Part shown: positions 16,536 through 26,269 of the stretch, piece after piece | Numbering within the stretch: the first letter of the stretch is position 1 | Layout of the letters: each line of letters begins with the position of its first letter | Assembly (NCBI RefSeq): GCF_002113025.1 | Contig: NZ_NEJH01000001.1 | Coordinates: forward strand, 310,001-374,000 | Direction: 5' to 3' | Source: Pseudomonas sp. B28(2017) | GTDB lineage: Bacteria; Pseudomonadota; Gammaproteobacteria; Pseudomonadales; Pseudomonadaceae | DNA: 64,000 nt | The notes under the pieces: model-generated | The model's database searches: none | Seen by the model: only the letters and a program-made list of their open reading frames with translations | Told to the model about the DNA's origin: nothing | Made by a program: the position numbers and the translations under genes

Positions 16536-18147
16536 AAAGCGTTTCTGGCCTGGCCAGGATCAATTGTGCAGCCTTCTCGGCGATCATCAGCGTCGGCGAA
16601 CAGGTGTTGCCCGAGGTGATGCGCGGCATGATCGAGGCATCGGCAATGCGCAGGCCGGGGATGCCATGGACCTTGAGTTGCGCATCGACCACGGCGTCGG
16701 CGTCGTTGCCCATGCGGCAGGTGCCCACCGGATGGAAAATCGTGGTGCCGATCCGCGCGGCGGCTTCGTGCAGTTGTTCTTCGCTTTGCAGGCTCTCGCC
16801 GGGCAGATATTCCACCGGGTTGAATGGGCGCAGGGCCGGCGCGCTGACGATGCGCCGGGTCAGGCGAATGGCGTCGGCGGCCACCCGCAGGTCTTGCGGA
16901 TGGCTGAGGTAGTTGGGCTGGATCAGCGGTGCTTCTTGCGGGTTGGTCGAGCGGATGTCCACCCGGCCACGGCTTTGCGGGCGCAAATCACAGACCGATG
17001 CGGTGAATGCCGGGAACGCATGCAGGGGTTCGCCAAAACGCTCCAGCGACAGCGGTTGTACGTGATATTCGAGGTTGGCCGAAGTCTGTTCCGGCCCCGA
17101 GCGGGCAAAGGCGCCCAACTGGCTCGGCGCCATGGACAGCGGGCCGCTGCGGTCATACAGGTAGCGCAGGCCCATGCCCAGCTTGCCCCACAGGCTGCTT
17201 GCAATCTGGTTCAGGGTGCGGGCATTTTCCAGCTTGTAGATCAGCCGCAGTTGCAGGTGATCCTGCAAATTACCGCCGACACCGGGTAGCTCATGGGCGA
17301 TGCCAATGCCCAGTCGCTCCAGCAGTGGACGCGGGCCGATGCCGGAACGCTGCAGGATGCCTGGCGAACCGACCGAGCCGGCACAGAGGACGATCTCCTT
17401 GCGTGCCTTGAAGGTTTTCGCCTGGCCTTGCCAGCGGGCGCTGACCGCTGAAGCACGGCCATTGTCCAGCAGCACCCGGTCGACTTCGACCCCGGTCAGT
17501 ACGGTGAGGTTAGGGCGCTGGCGCACCGGTTTGAGAAAAGCCTTGGCCGCGTTCCAGCGGATCCCGGACTTCTGATTGACCTGGAAGTAACCGCAACCTT
17601 CGTTGTCGCCCTGGTTGAAGTCATCGATGCTGGCGATGCCGCTTTGTTCGGCGGCACTGCGGAACGCGTCGAGAATCGGCCACGACAGGCGCTGGCGTTC
17701 GACTCGCCATTCGCCCGCGGCGCCGTGAAATTCGGCAGCGCCGGCAAAGTGGTTTTCGCTCTGCTTGAACAGCGGCAACACTTCTTGCCAGCTCCAGCCG
17801 GGGTTGCCGTCGGCGGCCCAGCGGTCGTAGTCAGCGGCCTGGCCGCGCATGTAGATCATGCCGTTGATGGAGGAGCAGCCCCCTAGCACCTTGCCGCGCG
17901 GATAGCTCAGGGCGCGACCTTGCAGGCCGGGTTGCGCTTCGGTCTTGAAGCACCAGTCGGTGCGCGGGTTGCCGATGCAGTACAGGTAACCCACGGGGAT
18001 GTGAATCCACGCATAGTTGTCGCGACCGCCGGCCTCGAGCAGTAGCACGCGATGTTGCGCATGGGCAGACAGTCGATTGGCCAGCAGACACCCGGCCGGC
18101 CCGGCCCCGACCACGATGTAATCGAATTCATCTAGGGAAGTCTGCAT
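16489..18147 (-). CDS. GMC-family FAD-dependent oxidoreductase (choline dehydrogenase-like)
   Basis: A 552-residue protein. FAD-binding GAGPAG is at residues 14-19 (YIVVGAGPAGCLLANRLS). GMC signature 1 is RGKVLGGCSSINGMIYMRG and signature 2 is near GSVGSPGILQRSGIG. The C-terminal catalytic block has FHPVGTCRMG (active-site His) and ITSGNTCSPTLMIAEKAA. It oxidises an alcohol to an aldehyde; the substrate is unknown. The last ~16 residues (LSVGASLLAKRSIIQH) come from a translated REP element and are not part of the family. A LysR gene is divergent, and an MHS transporter follows on the same strand. Confidence 0.88.
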   Translation of the reverse strand: MQTSLDEFDYIVVGAGPAGCLLANRLSAHAQHRVLLLEAGGRDNYAWIHIPVGYLYCIGNPRTDWCFKTEAQPGLQGRALSYPRGKVLGGCSSINGMIYMRGQAADYDRWAADGNPGWSWQEVLPLFKQSENHFAGAAEFHGAAGEWRVERQRLSWPILDAFRSAAEQSGIASIDDFNQGDNEGCGYFQVNQKSGIRWNAAKAFLKPVRQRPNLTVLTGVEVDRVLLDNGRASAVSARWQGQAKTFKARKEIVLCAGSVGSPGILQRSGIGPRPLLERLGIGIAHELPGVGGNLQDHLQLRLIYKLENARTLNQIASSLWGKLGMGLRYLYDRSGPLSMAPSQLGAFARSGPEQTSANLEYHVQPLSLERFGEPLHAFPAFTASVCDLRPQSRGRVDIRSTNPQEAPLIQPNYLSHPQDLRVAADAIRLTRRIVSAPALRPFNPVEYLPGESLQSEEQLHEAAARIGTTIFHPVGTCRMGNDADAVVDAQLKVHGIPGLRIADASIMPRITSGNTCSPTLMIAEKAAQLILARPETLSVGASLLAKRSIIQH

Positions 18148-18279
18148 CCCTGACCTCGTTTTGTTGTTCTTGTTGTCTGTCATCCTAGTTGTTAGCTTTC
18201 GTCAAAAGAATGTTAGTTTTTGCGCAGCCGCTGTGCGTTTTTAAACAGCATCCCGAGCGACAACGAACAAGGACGCTTC

Positions 18280-19167
18280 ATGTTTGACTGGAATGACCTG
18301 CGGTTTTTTCTCGAATTGCAGCGCAGTGGGCGTTTGCTCACGGCCGCCCGCCGCCTGAACACCACCCATGCCACCGTGGCGCGGCACATCGAGGCCATCG
18401 AAAATAGCCTCGGTACGGCGTTGTTCGTTCAGCATGCCCAGGGATACGAAATGACCCCGGCTGGCGAAGCGTTGCTTAAACACGCCGAGGCGATGGAGAA
18501 CGTGGCGCTGCTGGCCCAGGAGGAAATCACCCAATCCACCGCGCCGCTGGGCAAGATTCGCGTCGGGGTGACCGAAGGCCTGGGCATCATGTTCCTCGCC
18601 AGTCGCATGAACGGTTTGTTCGAGCGCTATCCGGGGCTGGAAGTGGAACTGGTGGCGGTGCCGCGTTTTGTCAGCATCCTCAACCGCGAGGCGGAAATCA
18701 GCATCCACCTTGAGCGCCCGGCCGCCGACATGCTTGTCACGCGCAAGCTCACCGACTATCGCCTGGCGCTCTACGCCAGCCAGGACTACCTCGACCGTGC
18801 GCCGCCGTTACGCAGTCGCGAAGACCTGGGGCGTCACGCCTGGATCGGCTACGTCGATGACTTGCTGTTCAGCCAGGAGCTGATGTTCCTCAACAGCTTC
18901 TGCCGCAACCCGCAGGTGGTGTTTCACAGTACCAGCGTGATCGCCCAGCACCAGGCTGCGCGCGCGGGCCTGGGGATCGCGGTGCTGCCGTGCTATATGG
19001 CCAGCGCCGACCCGGGCCTGGTGCCGCTGCTGCCGGACGAAAGCATCCAGCGCAGCTACTGGATCAGCACCCGCCGTGAACTGCACAAATCGGTGCGGCT
19101 GCGGGTGCTTTGGGATTATGTGGTGGAGTTGTGTGAGCGGGAGCAGGCATTACTACAGGGTGGCTGA
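18280..19167 (+). CDS. LysR-type transcriptional regulator
   Basis: A 295-residue LysR protein. The winged helix begins FDWNDLRFFLELQRSGRLLTAA, and the substrate-binding domain includes KIRVGVTEGLGIMFLASRM. The DLRFFLEL start and early GRLLTAARRLNTTHATVARH place it in the large subgroup with no fixed ligand. It is divergent from the GMC oxidoreductase over about 130 bp, so it likely regulates that gene and the MHS transporter behind it. AAGGACGCTTC precedes ATG 18280. It ends 13 bp from the convergent alkC. Confidence 0.85.
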   Translation: MFDWNDLRFFLELQRSGRLLTAARRLNTTHATVARHIEAIENSLGTALFVQHAQGYEMTPAGEALLKHAEAMENVALLAQEEITQSTAPLGKIRVGVTEGLGIMFLASRMNGLFERYPGLEVELVAVPRFVSILNREAEISIHLERPAADMLVTRKLTDYRLALYASQDYLDRAPPLRSREDLGRHAWIGYVDDLLFSQELMFLNSFCRNPQVVFHSTSVIAQHQAARAGLGIAVLPCYMASADPGLVPLLPDESIQRSYWISTRRELHKSVRLRVLWDYVVELCEREQALLQGG

Positions 19168-19179
19168 ACTGACGCCAAT

Positions 19180-20277
19180 TCAAGCAAGAATCTCGAACGC
19201 CGTACTGGCCAGCCTTTCGCCGTTGACCATGATGTGCACCGCATGGCGCCCCGCGTAATGCCGGCGGGTGGTGAGCTCCTTGATGTGCTGGCCTCGGCTG
19301 ACGGCTTCGCTGGCGTTGCCGGGCAACGTCAGCGCCTTGAGCTTGAATACCTTCGCCGAAGTGCTGCCATTGGCCTTGACGTAATCGATGGCATAGTCGA
19401 TCACCAGGCGCTGACTGCTTTCAACGGTGGATTTGACGGCAAACGACAGGGTGATCTTTTCTCCCAGGCCAATCACCGGCGGTTCGACTTTCACATCGAC
19501 GATCTCGACTTCAGGCTTGCTGCCCGCGCCGATAATCGCCAGTGCCCGCTGGTTGCCCTGTTTGATCAGGCTACGCAGGGCGTGTTTGGCGATCCATGCG
19601 GTGTGCCTGTTGTCCAGTGACCAGCCTTCGATCAGGTCCAGCACCCATTCGGGGTGATCCTTGGTGATGTCGTTGAGGTGATTGGCCACGGATTTGCGCA
19701 CGTACAGGCTGGTGTCGGCCTTGAGGTTGTCGAGGATTTTCGCGGCGAGTTCCGGGTCGGCCTGAATCGGCTCCAGCCGGAATGACCAGGGCAGGCGTGG
19801 CCGGCATCCTTCACTGGCCAGGCGCCGCACATGTTCGTTGTCATCCAGCGACCAGGCATGCATCAGCTTGAGCGAGCGCTCGAGGTCGCTGCGCAGAAAA
19901 TGGCGGATCGCGAATTCCGAGGAGCCGAAGGCGGTGAAGTACTTCAGGGCGTCCATCGACACCTCGAACGCATGGGCGCCATAGGTGGCGACATAGTGCG
20001 GCAGGCACATGCTGACGAAGCCGCTGTTGAGGCGCGGGGCGAGGGCGCGCAGCACCTTGAGTGACGCTTCATAGTCCAGGGACAGCACGGCGTGCAGGCA
20101 TTCGCTGACCCGGGCCATGCGCTGCATGACGCTGAGGTCTGCGAGGCCGGTCTGGGCCAGCTTCAGGAAGCGCTTGGCCTCGAATGCCGGATAGACCGCC
20201 GTCATCTCGGAGGCGATGTGCCTGAGGCGCTCGGCGTTGAAGATTTCCTTCAGTGCGGGGGCAGGTTGGTCAGCCAT
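19180..20277 (-). CDS. alkC: AlkC-type DNA glycosylase (HEAT-repeat, with C-terminal Ig-like domain)
   Basis: A 365-residue protein. Residues about 1-250 are HEAT-like helical repeats of the AlkC/AlkD superfamily (RRLASEGCRPRLPWSFRLEP; DPELAAKILDNLKADTSLYVR; KSVANHLNDITKDHPEWVLD). Residues about 260-365 are beta-rich (PPVIGLGEKITLSFAVKS ... HAVHIMVNGERLASTAF), matching the Ig-like domain described for AlkC of P. fluorescens. That enzyme excises positively charged alkylated bases such as 3-methylcytosine and 3-methyladenine without base flipping. AAAGGAACCAGC precedes the ATG. No ada or alkB gene is adjacent. Confidence 0.88.
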   Translation of the reverse strand: MADQPAPALKEIFNAERLRHIASEMTAVYPAFEAKRFLKLAQTGLADLSVMQRMARVSECLHAVLSLDYEASLKVLRALAPRLNSGFVSMCLPHYVATYGAHAFEVSMDALKYFTAFGSSEFAIRHFLRSDLERSLKLMHAWSLDDNEHVRRLASEGCRPRLPWSFRLEPIQADPELAAKILDNLKADTSLYVRKSVANHLNDITKDHPEWVLDLIEGWSLDNRHTAWIAKHALRSLIKQGNQRALAIIGAGSKPEVEIVDVKVEPPVIGLGEKITLSFAVKSTVESSQRLVIDYAIDYVKANGSTSAKVFKLKALTLPGNASEAVSRGQHIKELTTRRHYAGRHAVHIMVNGERLASTAFEILA

Positions 20278-20324
20278 GCTGGTTCCTTTGAAATTGTGGT
20301 TATTCCATCACACCGCGTTATCGT

Positions 20325-20366
20325 TCTTCGCGGGCTTGCCCCGGGCGGCGCTCCGACGATGAGGTC
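20325..20366. repeat. Degenerate REP-like sequence
   Basis: TTCGCGGGCTTGCCCCGGGC followed by a CTCCGACGATGAGG-like tail. The same arrangement, with small changes, occurs at 62097-62128, so it is a shared repeat class. Confidence 0.5.
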
Positions 20367-20378
20367 CGAACAGTCACC

Positions 20379-22187
20379 TCAATTCCTGGCTGACTCTTCT
20401 TCCAGTTGATCCGACTCAAACAACTTCGCCAGTTCGACTCGCGCTTCCTTTGCCGTCTGCATCACTTTTACGGCGTCGTCATACACCGCATGCTGGGCCT
20501 CGAGCACCTCTTCGTCGTGCTGCTTGAAACGCTTGATCCGCGCATCCGCCTGGGCCTGGGTCAATCCCAACCCGATCAGGGTTTTTCGGCTCATTTCCAG
20601 GCTCGAGTAGAAGGTTTCGCGCACGGCGTGGGCGCCGACGTCCATCAGCCGGTGCACATGCTGACGGTTGCGGGCACGGGCGATGATTTTCATATGCGGG
20701 TAGAGCCTGTGCACCAGCTCGGCGGTCTTGATGTTGGTGTCCGGGTCGTCGGTGGCGATCACGAAAAACTCGGCTTCCCCGACCTTGGCCGCGCTGAGGA
20801 TTTCCGGGCGCATCGGGTCGCCGTAGAACACCGGCACGCCACCAAAACTACGGGACAGCTCGATGGTTTCCACCGAGGTGTCGAGGGCCACGAACTTGAT
20901 GTTCTGTGCGCGCAGGATCCGCGCAACGATCTGGCCCATGCGGCCCATGCCGGCGATCACCACCCGTGGTGCGTCGGTGTCGATTTCGCGGAATTTCTCC
21001 GGTACTTCCACCGGTTGCACTTTCGGGCTGACCAGCCGCGCACAAAGCAGCAACAACAGCGGCGTCACGGCCATGGACAGGGTGATGGTCAACACCAGCA
21101 AGTCATACAGCTCTGCCGCGAACAGCCCGTGATCGCGACCGATCTTGAACACCACAAAGGCAAATTCACCGCCCGCCGCCAACACGATACCCAGGCGGAT
21201 CGCACTGAGCTTCTTCAAGCCGCCGGCCAATCGACCGACAACAAACAGCAGCGGCAGTTTGATCGCGATCAGCAGCAGGGTCAGGCCCAGCACCGCGACC
21301 GGCATGCTCAGCAAGAGGCTCAGGTTCGCGCCCATGCCGACGCTGATGAAAAACAGCCCGAGCAACAGGCCCTTGAACGGTTCGATCTGAGCTTCCAGTT
21401 CATGTCGGTACTCAGAGTCCGCCAGCAGCAGGCCGGCGAGGAATGCGCCCAGGGCCATGGAAATACCGGCCAGTTCCATCAGCCATGCCGTGCCGATCAC
21501 CACCAGCAGCGCCGTGGCGGTGGAGACCTCCGGCAGCGCGGTTTTGGTCACCACGCGAAATACCGGTCGCAGCAGATAACGCCCGCCGATCACCACCACG
21601 GCGATGCTGACCAGCACTTGCAGGCCGTGGTTCAGGTCTTCGCCGGCAGTGGTGGGCTGATCGCCGCCGGCCAGCAACGGCACCATGGCGATCAACGGGA
21701 TCGCAGCGATGTCCTGAAACAATAGAATCGCGAACGCCAGCCGCCCGTGAGGGCTGGTCAGTTCCTTGCGTTCAGCCAGGCTTTGCAGGCCGAACGCCGT
21801 GGACGACAGCGCCAGGCCCAGGCCCAGGACGATCGCGGTGTTCAATGGCTGGCCAAAGGCCCACAGCGCCACCACGCCAATCACCGAACCGGTCAGCAAC
21901 ACTTGTGCCAGACCCACGCCGAACACTGATTTGCGCATGACCCACAAACGTCGTGGCGACAGCTCCAGGCCGATGATGAACAGCAGCAACACCACACCGA
22001 GTTCGGAAATGTGCGCGACGCTTTGCGGGTTGTCGATCAGACCCAGCACCGATGGGCCGATGATCACGCCGGCAAACAGATAACCCAGAACCGCCCCCAG
22101 TTGCAGGCGCTTGGCCAATGGAACGATGAGCACGGCCGCCAACAGAAACACGACAGCGGCTTGTAGCAGGTTGCCTTCATGGGGCAT
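20379..22187 (-). CDS. KefB/KefC-type monovalent cation:proton antiporter (CPA2) with RCK domain
   Basis: A 602-residue protein. About twelve hydrophobic segments form the CPA2 exchanger (LLQAAVVFLLAAVLIVPLAK; LGYLFAGVIIGPSVLGL; LLFIIGLELSPRRLW). A cytoplasmic RCK/TrkA-N domain begins RVVIAGMGRMGQIVARIL (GxGxxG) and contains FYGDPMRPEILSAA. A charged helical tail follows. In E. coli such systems are glutathione-gated K+ efflux proteins that acidify the cytoplasm during electrophile stress. No kefF/kefG partner is present. GGAGTTTTCTC precedes ATG 22187. Confidence 0.88.
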   Translation of the reverse strand: MPHEGNLLQAAVVFLLAAVLIVPLAKRLQLGAVLGYLFAGVIIGPSVLGLIDNPQSVAHISELGVVLLLFIIGLELSPRRLWVMRKSVFGVGLAQVLLTGSVIGVVALWAFGQPLNTAIVLGLGLALSSTAFGLQSLAERKELTSPHGRLAFAILLFQDIAAIPLIAMVPLLAGGDQPTTAGEDLNHGLQVLVSIAVVVIGGRYLLRPVFRVVTKTALPEVSTATALLVVIGTAWLMELAGISMALGAFLAGLLLADSEYRHELEAQIEPFKGLLLGLFFISVGMGANLSLLLSMPVAVLGLTLLLIAIKLPLLFVVGRLAGGLKKLSAIRLGIVLAAGGEFAFVVFKIGRDHGLFAAELYDLLVLTITLSMAVTPLLLLLCARLVSPKVQPVEVPEKFREIDTDAPRVVIAGMGRMGQIVARILRAQNIKFVALDTSVETIELSRSFGGVPVFYGDPMRPEILSAAKVGEAEFFVIATDDPDTNIKTAELVHRLYPHMKIIARARNRQHVHRLMDVGAHAVRETFYSSLEMSRKTLIGLGLTQAQADARIKRFKQHDEEVLEAQHAVYDDAVKVMQTAKEARVELAKLFESDQLEEESARN

Positions 22188-22346
22188 GAGAAAACTCCAG
22201 AACTCGGTATAGCGGGGGTGACAAGAATAAAGGCTGAGCCTTTCGACGTCAGCAAAGCGCTCGGGTTCAGATGTTACAATTTGCATTAACTAGTTACATT
22301 TATAGAATTTGCTGATCAATCCAACTGTCCCTCCCGAGTAATCCCC

Positions 22347-23261
22347 ATGGCGATCAACTTCGACCTCAACGATCTGCAGGCTTTCCGTGCGGTGGTGGAG
22401 CAGGGCAGCTTTCGCAAGGCCGCCGATACGGTGCGTATTTCCCAACCCGCCTTGAGCCGGCGCATCGAAAAACTCGAAGACGCCCTGGGCGTGCGGCTGT
22501 TCGAGCGCACCACGCGCAAGGTCAGCCTGACCCAGGCCGGACGGGGTTTCATGCCCAGCGTCGAACGCCTTCTGGACGATCTGGACGTGGCATTACTGGG
22601 TATCAGCGAAGTCGCTTCGACCCGGCTCGGTCACGTCACGGTCGCCTGTGTACCCTCGGCGGCCTACTACTTCATGCCGCGGGTGATCGCGCACTATCAC
22701 CGGCAGTTTCCGAAGATCAGGGTCAAGGTGCTGGACTCCAGCGCCCACGAAGTGTTGAGTGCGGTAGTCAATGGCGAAGCGGATTTCGGCCTGAGTTTCA
22801 TGGGCACGCTGGAAGCCGAAGTGGATTTCGAGCCCTTGGTGCAAGAGGGATATGTAGTGGCGTGCCGGCGCGATCATCCGCTGGCGGGGCGCAGCAGTGT
22901 CACCTGGAACGAGTTCTACCGGCAGGATTACATCTCGCTGGATAAAACCTCGGGTAACCGCTTTCTGCTGGATCAGGCGTTGACCGGCGTGGTGCCGCAG
23001 CGGCCGAGTATCTGCGAAACCCGCCACGTGACCACCATGATCGGTCTGGTGGAAGCCGGGTTGGGTGTGGCGGCGGTGCCGCTGATGGCGATGCCGGCAG
23101 CGGATCACCCGATCCTGACGCGGGTGCCGTTGACCGACCCACAAGTGATGCGCAGCGTCGGTCTGATCAAGCGCCGGGGTCGAACCCTGACCCCGGCGGC
23201 ACTTGAACTGGAACGGCTGGTGGTGGAGATGAAAGTCCTGCAGCCGGCAGTCAGCGACTGA
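22347..23261 (+). CDS. LysR-type transcriptional regulator
   Basis: A 304-residue LysR protein: DLNDLQAFRAVVEQGSFRKAAD and RISQPALSRRIEKLEDALGVRLFERT form the winged helix, then LGHVTVACVPSAAYYFMPRV begins the effector domain. It is divergent from the KefB-like gene and convergent with the binding-protein gene, their stops overlapping by 11 bp. By position it could regulate either the antiporter or the citrate-type transporter locus. Confidence 0.85.
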   Translation: MAINFDLNDLQAFRAVVEQGSFRKAADTVRISQPALSRRIEKLEDALGVRLFERTTRKVSLTQAGRGFMPSVERLLDDLDVALLGISEVASTRLGHVTVACVPSAAYYFMPRVIAHYHRQFPKIRVKVLDSSAHEVLSAVVNGEADFGLSFMGTLEAEVDFEPLVQEGYVVACRRDHPLAGRSSVTWNEFYRQDYISLDKTSGNRFLLDQALTGVVPQRPSICETRHVTTMIGLVEAGLGVAAVPLMAMPAADHPILTRVPLTDPQVMRSVGLIKRRGRTLTPAALELERLVVEMKVLQPAVSD

Positions 23262-24033
23262 CCGGGTCCAGCCCGGTCGCCTTTACGTCCGGTTGAGCCT
23301 GGGCCGAAGCCATGTATTCCAGCAGGGCTCTGGCTTCGACCGGGTGCTGTGCACCTACCGGGATACCGGCGGCAAACCGGGTAACCGACTGCACTGACTC
23401 CGGAATCTTCGCCACGAAACTGACCCCCGGCACTGGCAATAACTCGCTGACTTGCTGGAAGCCCAGTTGATAATCGCCAGTGGCAACCACCGAGCCCACG
23501 GGGATTTTCGGAACCATGGTCGACTTGGGCTTGAGCTGGTCTTCGATACCCAGGCGTTTGAACAGCTGCTGTTCGATGTACACGCCGCTGGCGCTGTCGG
23601 AGTAGGCCACTGATTTAGCATCGAGCAGGGTCTTTTTCAGGCCCTCGACGTTACTGATATCCGGTTTCGGTGCCCCTTCGCGTACGACCAGGCCAATGCG
23701 CGAATCCGCCAGTTCGACTCTTGAAGCAGGATCGACTTTGCCTTGTTTGATCAGATCGTCCAGTGCATAGCCGACCATGATCACCACGTCGGCTTGCTCT
23801 CCGCGGGCCAGGCGATTGGGAATCGCCTCTGGCGCCTTGCCCATGGATGGACCGAGTGCGGTGTCGAGGGTGTTGCCGGTGGCGGCGGCGAACTTCGGCC
23901 CGAGGATCTTGTAGGCCGCTGTGAAGCCGCCGGAGGTCATCACACGGATCTCTTCAGCCTGGGCAATGCCGCTCAAGCTCAGGCTGGCCACCACCGCGAG
24001 GACGGCCAGATTGAACGGTTTTTTCATGGTCAT
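23251..24033 (-). CDS. Periplasmic substrate-binding protein (ModA-like fold)
   Basis: A 260-residue protein with signal peptide MKKPFNLAVLAVVASLSLSG ending at AQA|EE. The mature part begins IRVMTSGGFTAAYKILGPKF and carries a PBP2/ModA-like pattern (RGEQADVVIMVGYALDDLIKQG; SVAYSDSASGVYIEQ). It would bind a small anion in the periplasm. No ABC permease or ATPase is nearby; the gene overlaps the upstream MFS gene by ATGA if its first ATG (24057) is used, so it may assist uptake of the MFS substrate or sense it. Starts at 24057, 24033 and 24027 are all in frame; I give the middle one. Confidence 0.75.
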   Translation of the reverse strand: MTMKKPFNLAVLAVVASLSLSGIAQAEEIRVMTSGGFTAAYKILGPKFAAATGNTLDTALGPSMGKAPEAIPNRLARGEQADVVIMVGYALDDLIKQGKVDPASRVELADSRIGLVVREGAPKPDISNVEGLKKTLLDAKSVAYSDSASGVYIEQQLFKRLGIEDQLKPKSTMVPKIPVGSVVATGDYQLGFQQVSELLPVPGVSFVAKIPESVQSVTRFAAGIPVGAQHPVEARALLEYMASAQAQPDVKATGLDPVSR

Positions 24034-24053
24034 GTTCTCGATAAAGGGCAGGT

Positions 24054-25358
24054 TCATGACGCCACCGCTTGCAGATGATTCGAGGCTCGGCGATAGAGCA
24101 TGAGCGTCGCGCAGAGTGCACACAGTGCTGCAAAGCTCATCCAGTAACCCGGCGCAGCCTTGTCGCCTGTGTACTGGATCAGCAAGGTCGACATTGCCGG
24201 GGTGAACCCGCCGAACACGGCGGTGGCCAGGCTGTACGCCAGCGAGAACCCGGCGACTCGCACCTCCACGGGCATGATTTCCGTCAGCGCCGGGATCATC
24301 GCGCCGTTGTACAGGCCGTAGATGAACGACAGCCACAGCAAGACCAGCAGCATGTGGATGAAGCTGGGCGCGTTGACCAGAAAGGTCAGCGCCGGGTAGG
24401 TGGTGGCGATGGCCAGCAAGGCCATGACGATCAACACCGGGCGTCGACCGATACGGTCCGAGAGTGCACCGCCAATCGGCAGCCAGATGAAATTGGAGAC
24501 ACCGACCAGCAACGTCACCAGCAGTGCATCGGACGTGCTCAGCTGCAGCACGGTTTTACCGAAGGTCGGCGCGTACACCGTGATCAGGTAGAACGCGGTG
24601 GTGGTCAGGGCGACCATCATCATGCCCGCAAACACGGTCAGCCAGTTTTGCCCCAGGGTGCGGAACACTTCACCCATGCCCGGACGGTGTTTACGGGTGG
24701 CGAACTCTTCGGTTTCTTCCAGGTTGCGGCGCAGCAGGAAGATGAATGGCACGATCATGCAGCCGACGAAAAACGGAATCCGCCAGCCCCAATCGGCAAG
24801 CACACCCGGTGCCATCCACTGGTTCAAAGCATAACCCAGCGCGGCGGCGACAATGATTGCCACTTGCTGGCTACCCGACTGCCAACTGGTGAAGAAGCCC
24901 TTGTGGCCGGGTGTGGCGATTTCGGCGAGATACACCGACACGCCACCCAACTCCGCACCGGCGGAAAAGCCCTGCAGCAGTCGCCCGATCAGCACCAGGG
25001 CCGGGGCGAACAAACCGATGGTTTCGTAACCGGGCACCAGCACAATCAGGATGGTGCCGCTGGCCATGATCGACAAGGTCACGATCAACCCTTTGCGTCG
25101 ACCCACATCATCGATATAGGCACCCAGCACCACGGCGCCCAACGGACGCATCAAAAAGCCGGCACCGAACACGGCGAAGGTCATCATCAACGAGGCGAAT
25201 TCGCTGCTGGCCGGGAAGAACACGGCAGCGATCTGCGTGGCATAGAAACCAAAAAGGAAAAAGTCGAACTGTTCGAGGAAGTTGCCCGAGGTGACCCGGA
25301 AGATCGCGTTGGCCCGGGAGCGACCGGTAGTCGCGGGCTGTTGGATTGATGCTGTCAT
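24054..25358 (-). CDS. Citrate-proton symporter-like MFS transporter (CitA/TcuC type)
   Basis: A 434-residue, 12-helix MHS-family protein that resembles the plasmid citrate carrier of enteric bacteria along its length: [80 protein letters not shown] and [20 protein letters not shown]. It is expected to import citrate or a related tricarboxylate with protons. tcuA/tcuB dehydrogenase genes are absent. It is followed by a periplasmic binding-protein gene in the same direction. ATG 25358 is the family start; the longer frame to 25409 is unsupported. Confidence 0.88.
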   Translation of the reverse strand: MTASIQQPATTGRSRANAIFRVTSGNFLEQFDFFLFGFYATQIAAVFFPASSEFASLMMTFAVFGAGFLMRPLGAVVLGAYIDDVGRRKGLIVTLSIMASGTILIVLVPGYETIGLFAPALVLIGRLLQGFSAGAELGGVSVYLAEIATPGHKGFFTSWQSGSQQVAIIVAAALGYALNQWMAPGVLADWGWRIPFFVGCMIVPFIFLLRRNLEETEEFATRKHRPGMGEVFRTLGQNWLTVFAGMMMVALTTTAFYLITVYAPTFGKTVLQLSTSDALLVTLLVGVSNFIWLPIGGALSDRIGRRPVLIVMALLAIATTYPALTFLVNAPSFIHMLLVLLWLSFIYGLYNGAMIPALTEIMPVEVRVAGFSLAYSLATAVFGGFTPAMSTLLIQYTGDKAAPGYWMSFAALCALCATLMLYRRASNHLQAVAS

Positions 25359-25543
25359 TGACGTGTACTCCACCGCTTTTATGACGTGCCCCGGTTGGAC
25401 GCGGCGCACGGTTCTTATTGGGGCGGATAGTGGAGCAGGAGCATCGATATGTTAATTGCATTGTTGGCATGCATTGATGTGTGAAGTGGATCAATACATC
25501 CGGGGACAGGGCTGAGCCTGCATCAGGCTGGATGGCCAAACGA

Positions 25544-26149
25544 TCAGATAAACGCCTCGATATGAGCCATGCCCCGGGCCACATACTCATCCTTCTCACC
25601 CACAGGGGCAAAATTGTTCAGCACTTCCCGGGCGGTCTCGCGGCCTTTCAACCGCGCCAGTAGCCAGGCCGCGAGGTACGGCGACGCCAGGCAGCCACCC
25701 GCGGTGGCAATGTTGCCGTTGGCGTAGAAGGCCTGGTTGACGACATTGACGCCGGCCTCCAACACCCAGGGTTTGCTGATGGCATCGGTGCAGGCCGGGG
25801 CATCCCCGAGCAGGCCGAGTCTGGCCAGCAGGAAGGTACCGGAACACTGGGCCGCCAGCAGCTGGCGTGCGGGGTCGAATTGCAGTTGCTCCATGATCCC
25901 CGGGGTTGCGGCCACTTCCCGGGTTTTGCGGCCGCTGCCCACCAGCACTGCATCCGCCTGACAGGCCTCGGCGAGATCGATGTGCGCATCGATGGTCAAA
26001 CCATTCATCGACGTGACCCGCGCAGTTGGCGACGCGATGCTCACGCGCCAATCCTTGTCCCCGAGCAAGGAAACCCGGCTGAGCATGCCGTAGGCAATCA
26101 GCGAGTCCAGTTCATTGAAGCCGTCAAAGGTCAGGATGGCGATATGCAT
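25544..26149 (-). CDS. DJ-1/PfpI family protein
   Basis: A 201-residue single-domain DJ-1/PfpI protein. HIAILTFDGFNELDSLIAYG is the N-terminal strand with the conserved Asp-Glu region. The nucleophile elbow is AAQCSGTFLLARLGLL with Cys present, followed by ...GGCLASPYLAAWLLARL. It lacks the AraC domain found in the GlxA-type proteins at the left of the window. Members range from glyoxalases to isonitrile hydratases; which applies here is not clear. GGAATTCGCC precedes the ATG. Confidence 0.82.
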   Translation of the reverse strand: MHIAILTFDGFNELDSLIAYGMLSRVSLLGDKDWRVSIASPTARVTSMNGLTIDAHIDLAEACQADAVLVGSGRKTREVAATPGIMEQLQFDPARQLLAAQCSGTFLLARLGLLGDAPACTDAISKPWVLEAGVNVVNQAFYANGNIATAGGCLASPYLAAWLLARLKGRETAREVLNNFAPVGEKDEYVARGMAHIEAFI

Positions 26150-26269
26150 GGCGAATTCCGATGGTTTTTTGAGCAGCCTACTCGGGTGCCCCTCAAGGTT
26201 GCCGGTACAGTTCGAAACATTATTATGATAACAGTCATGTAACGAGAACCGGCACCCGCCGATATCGCG

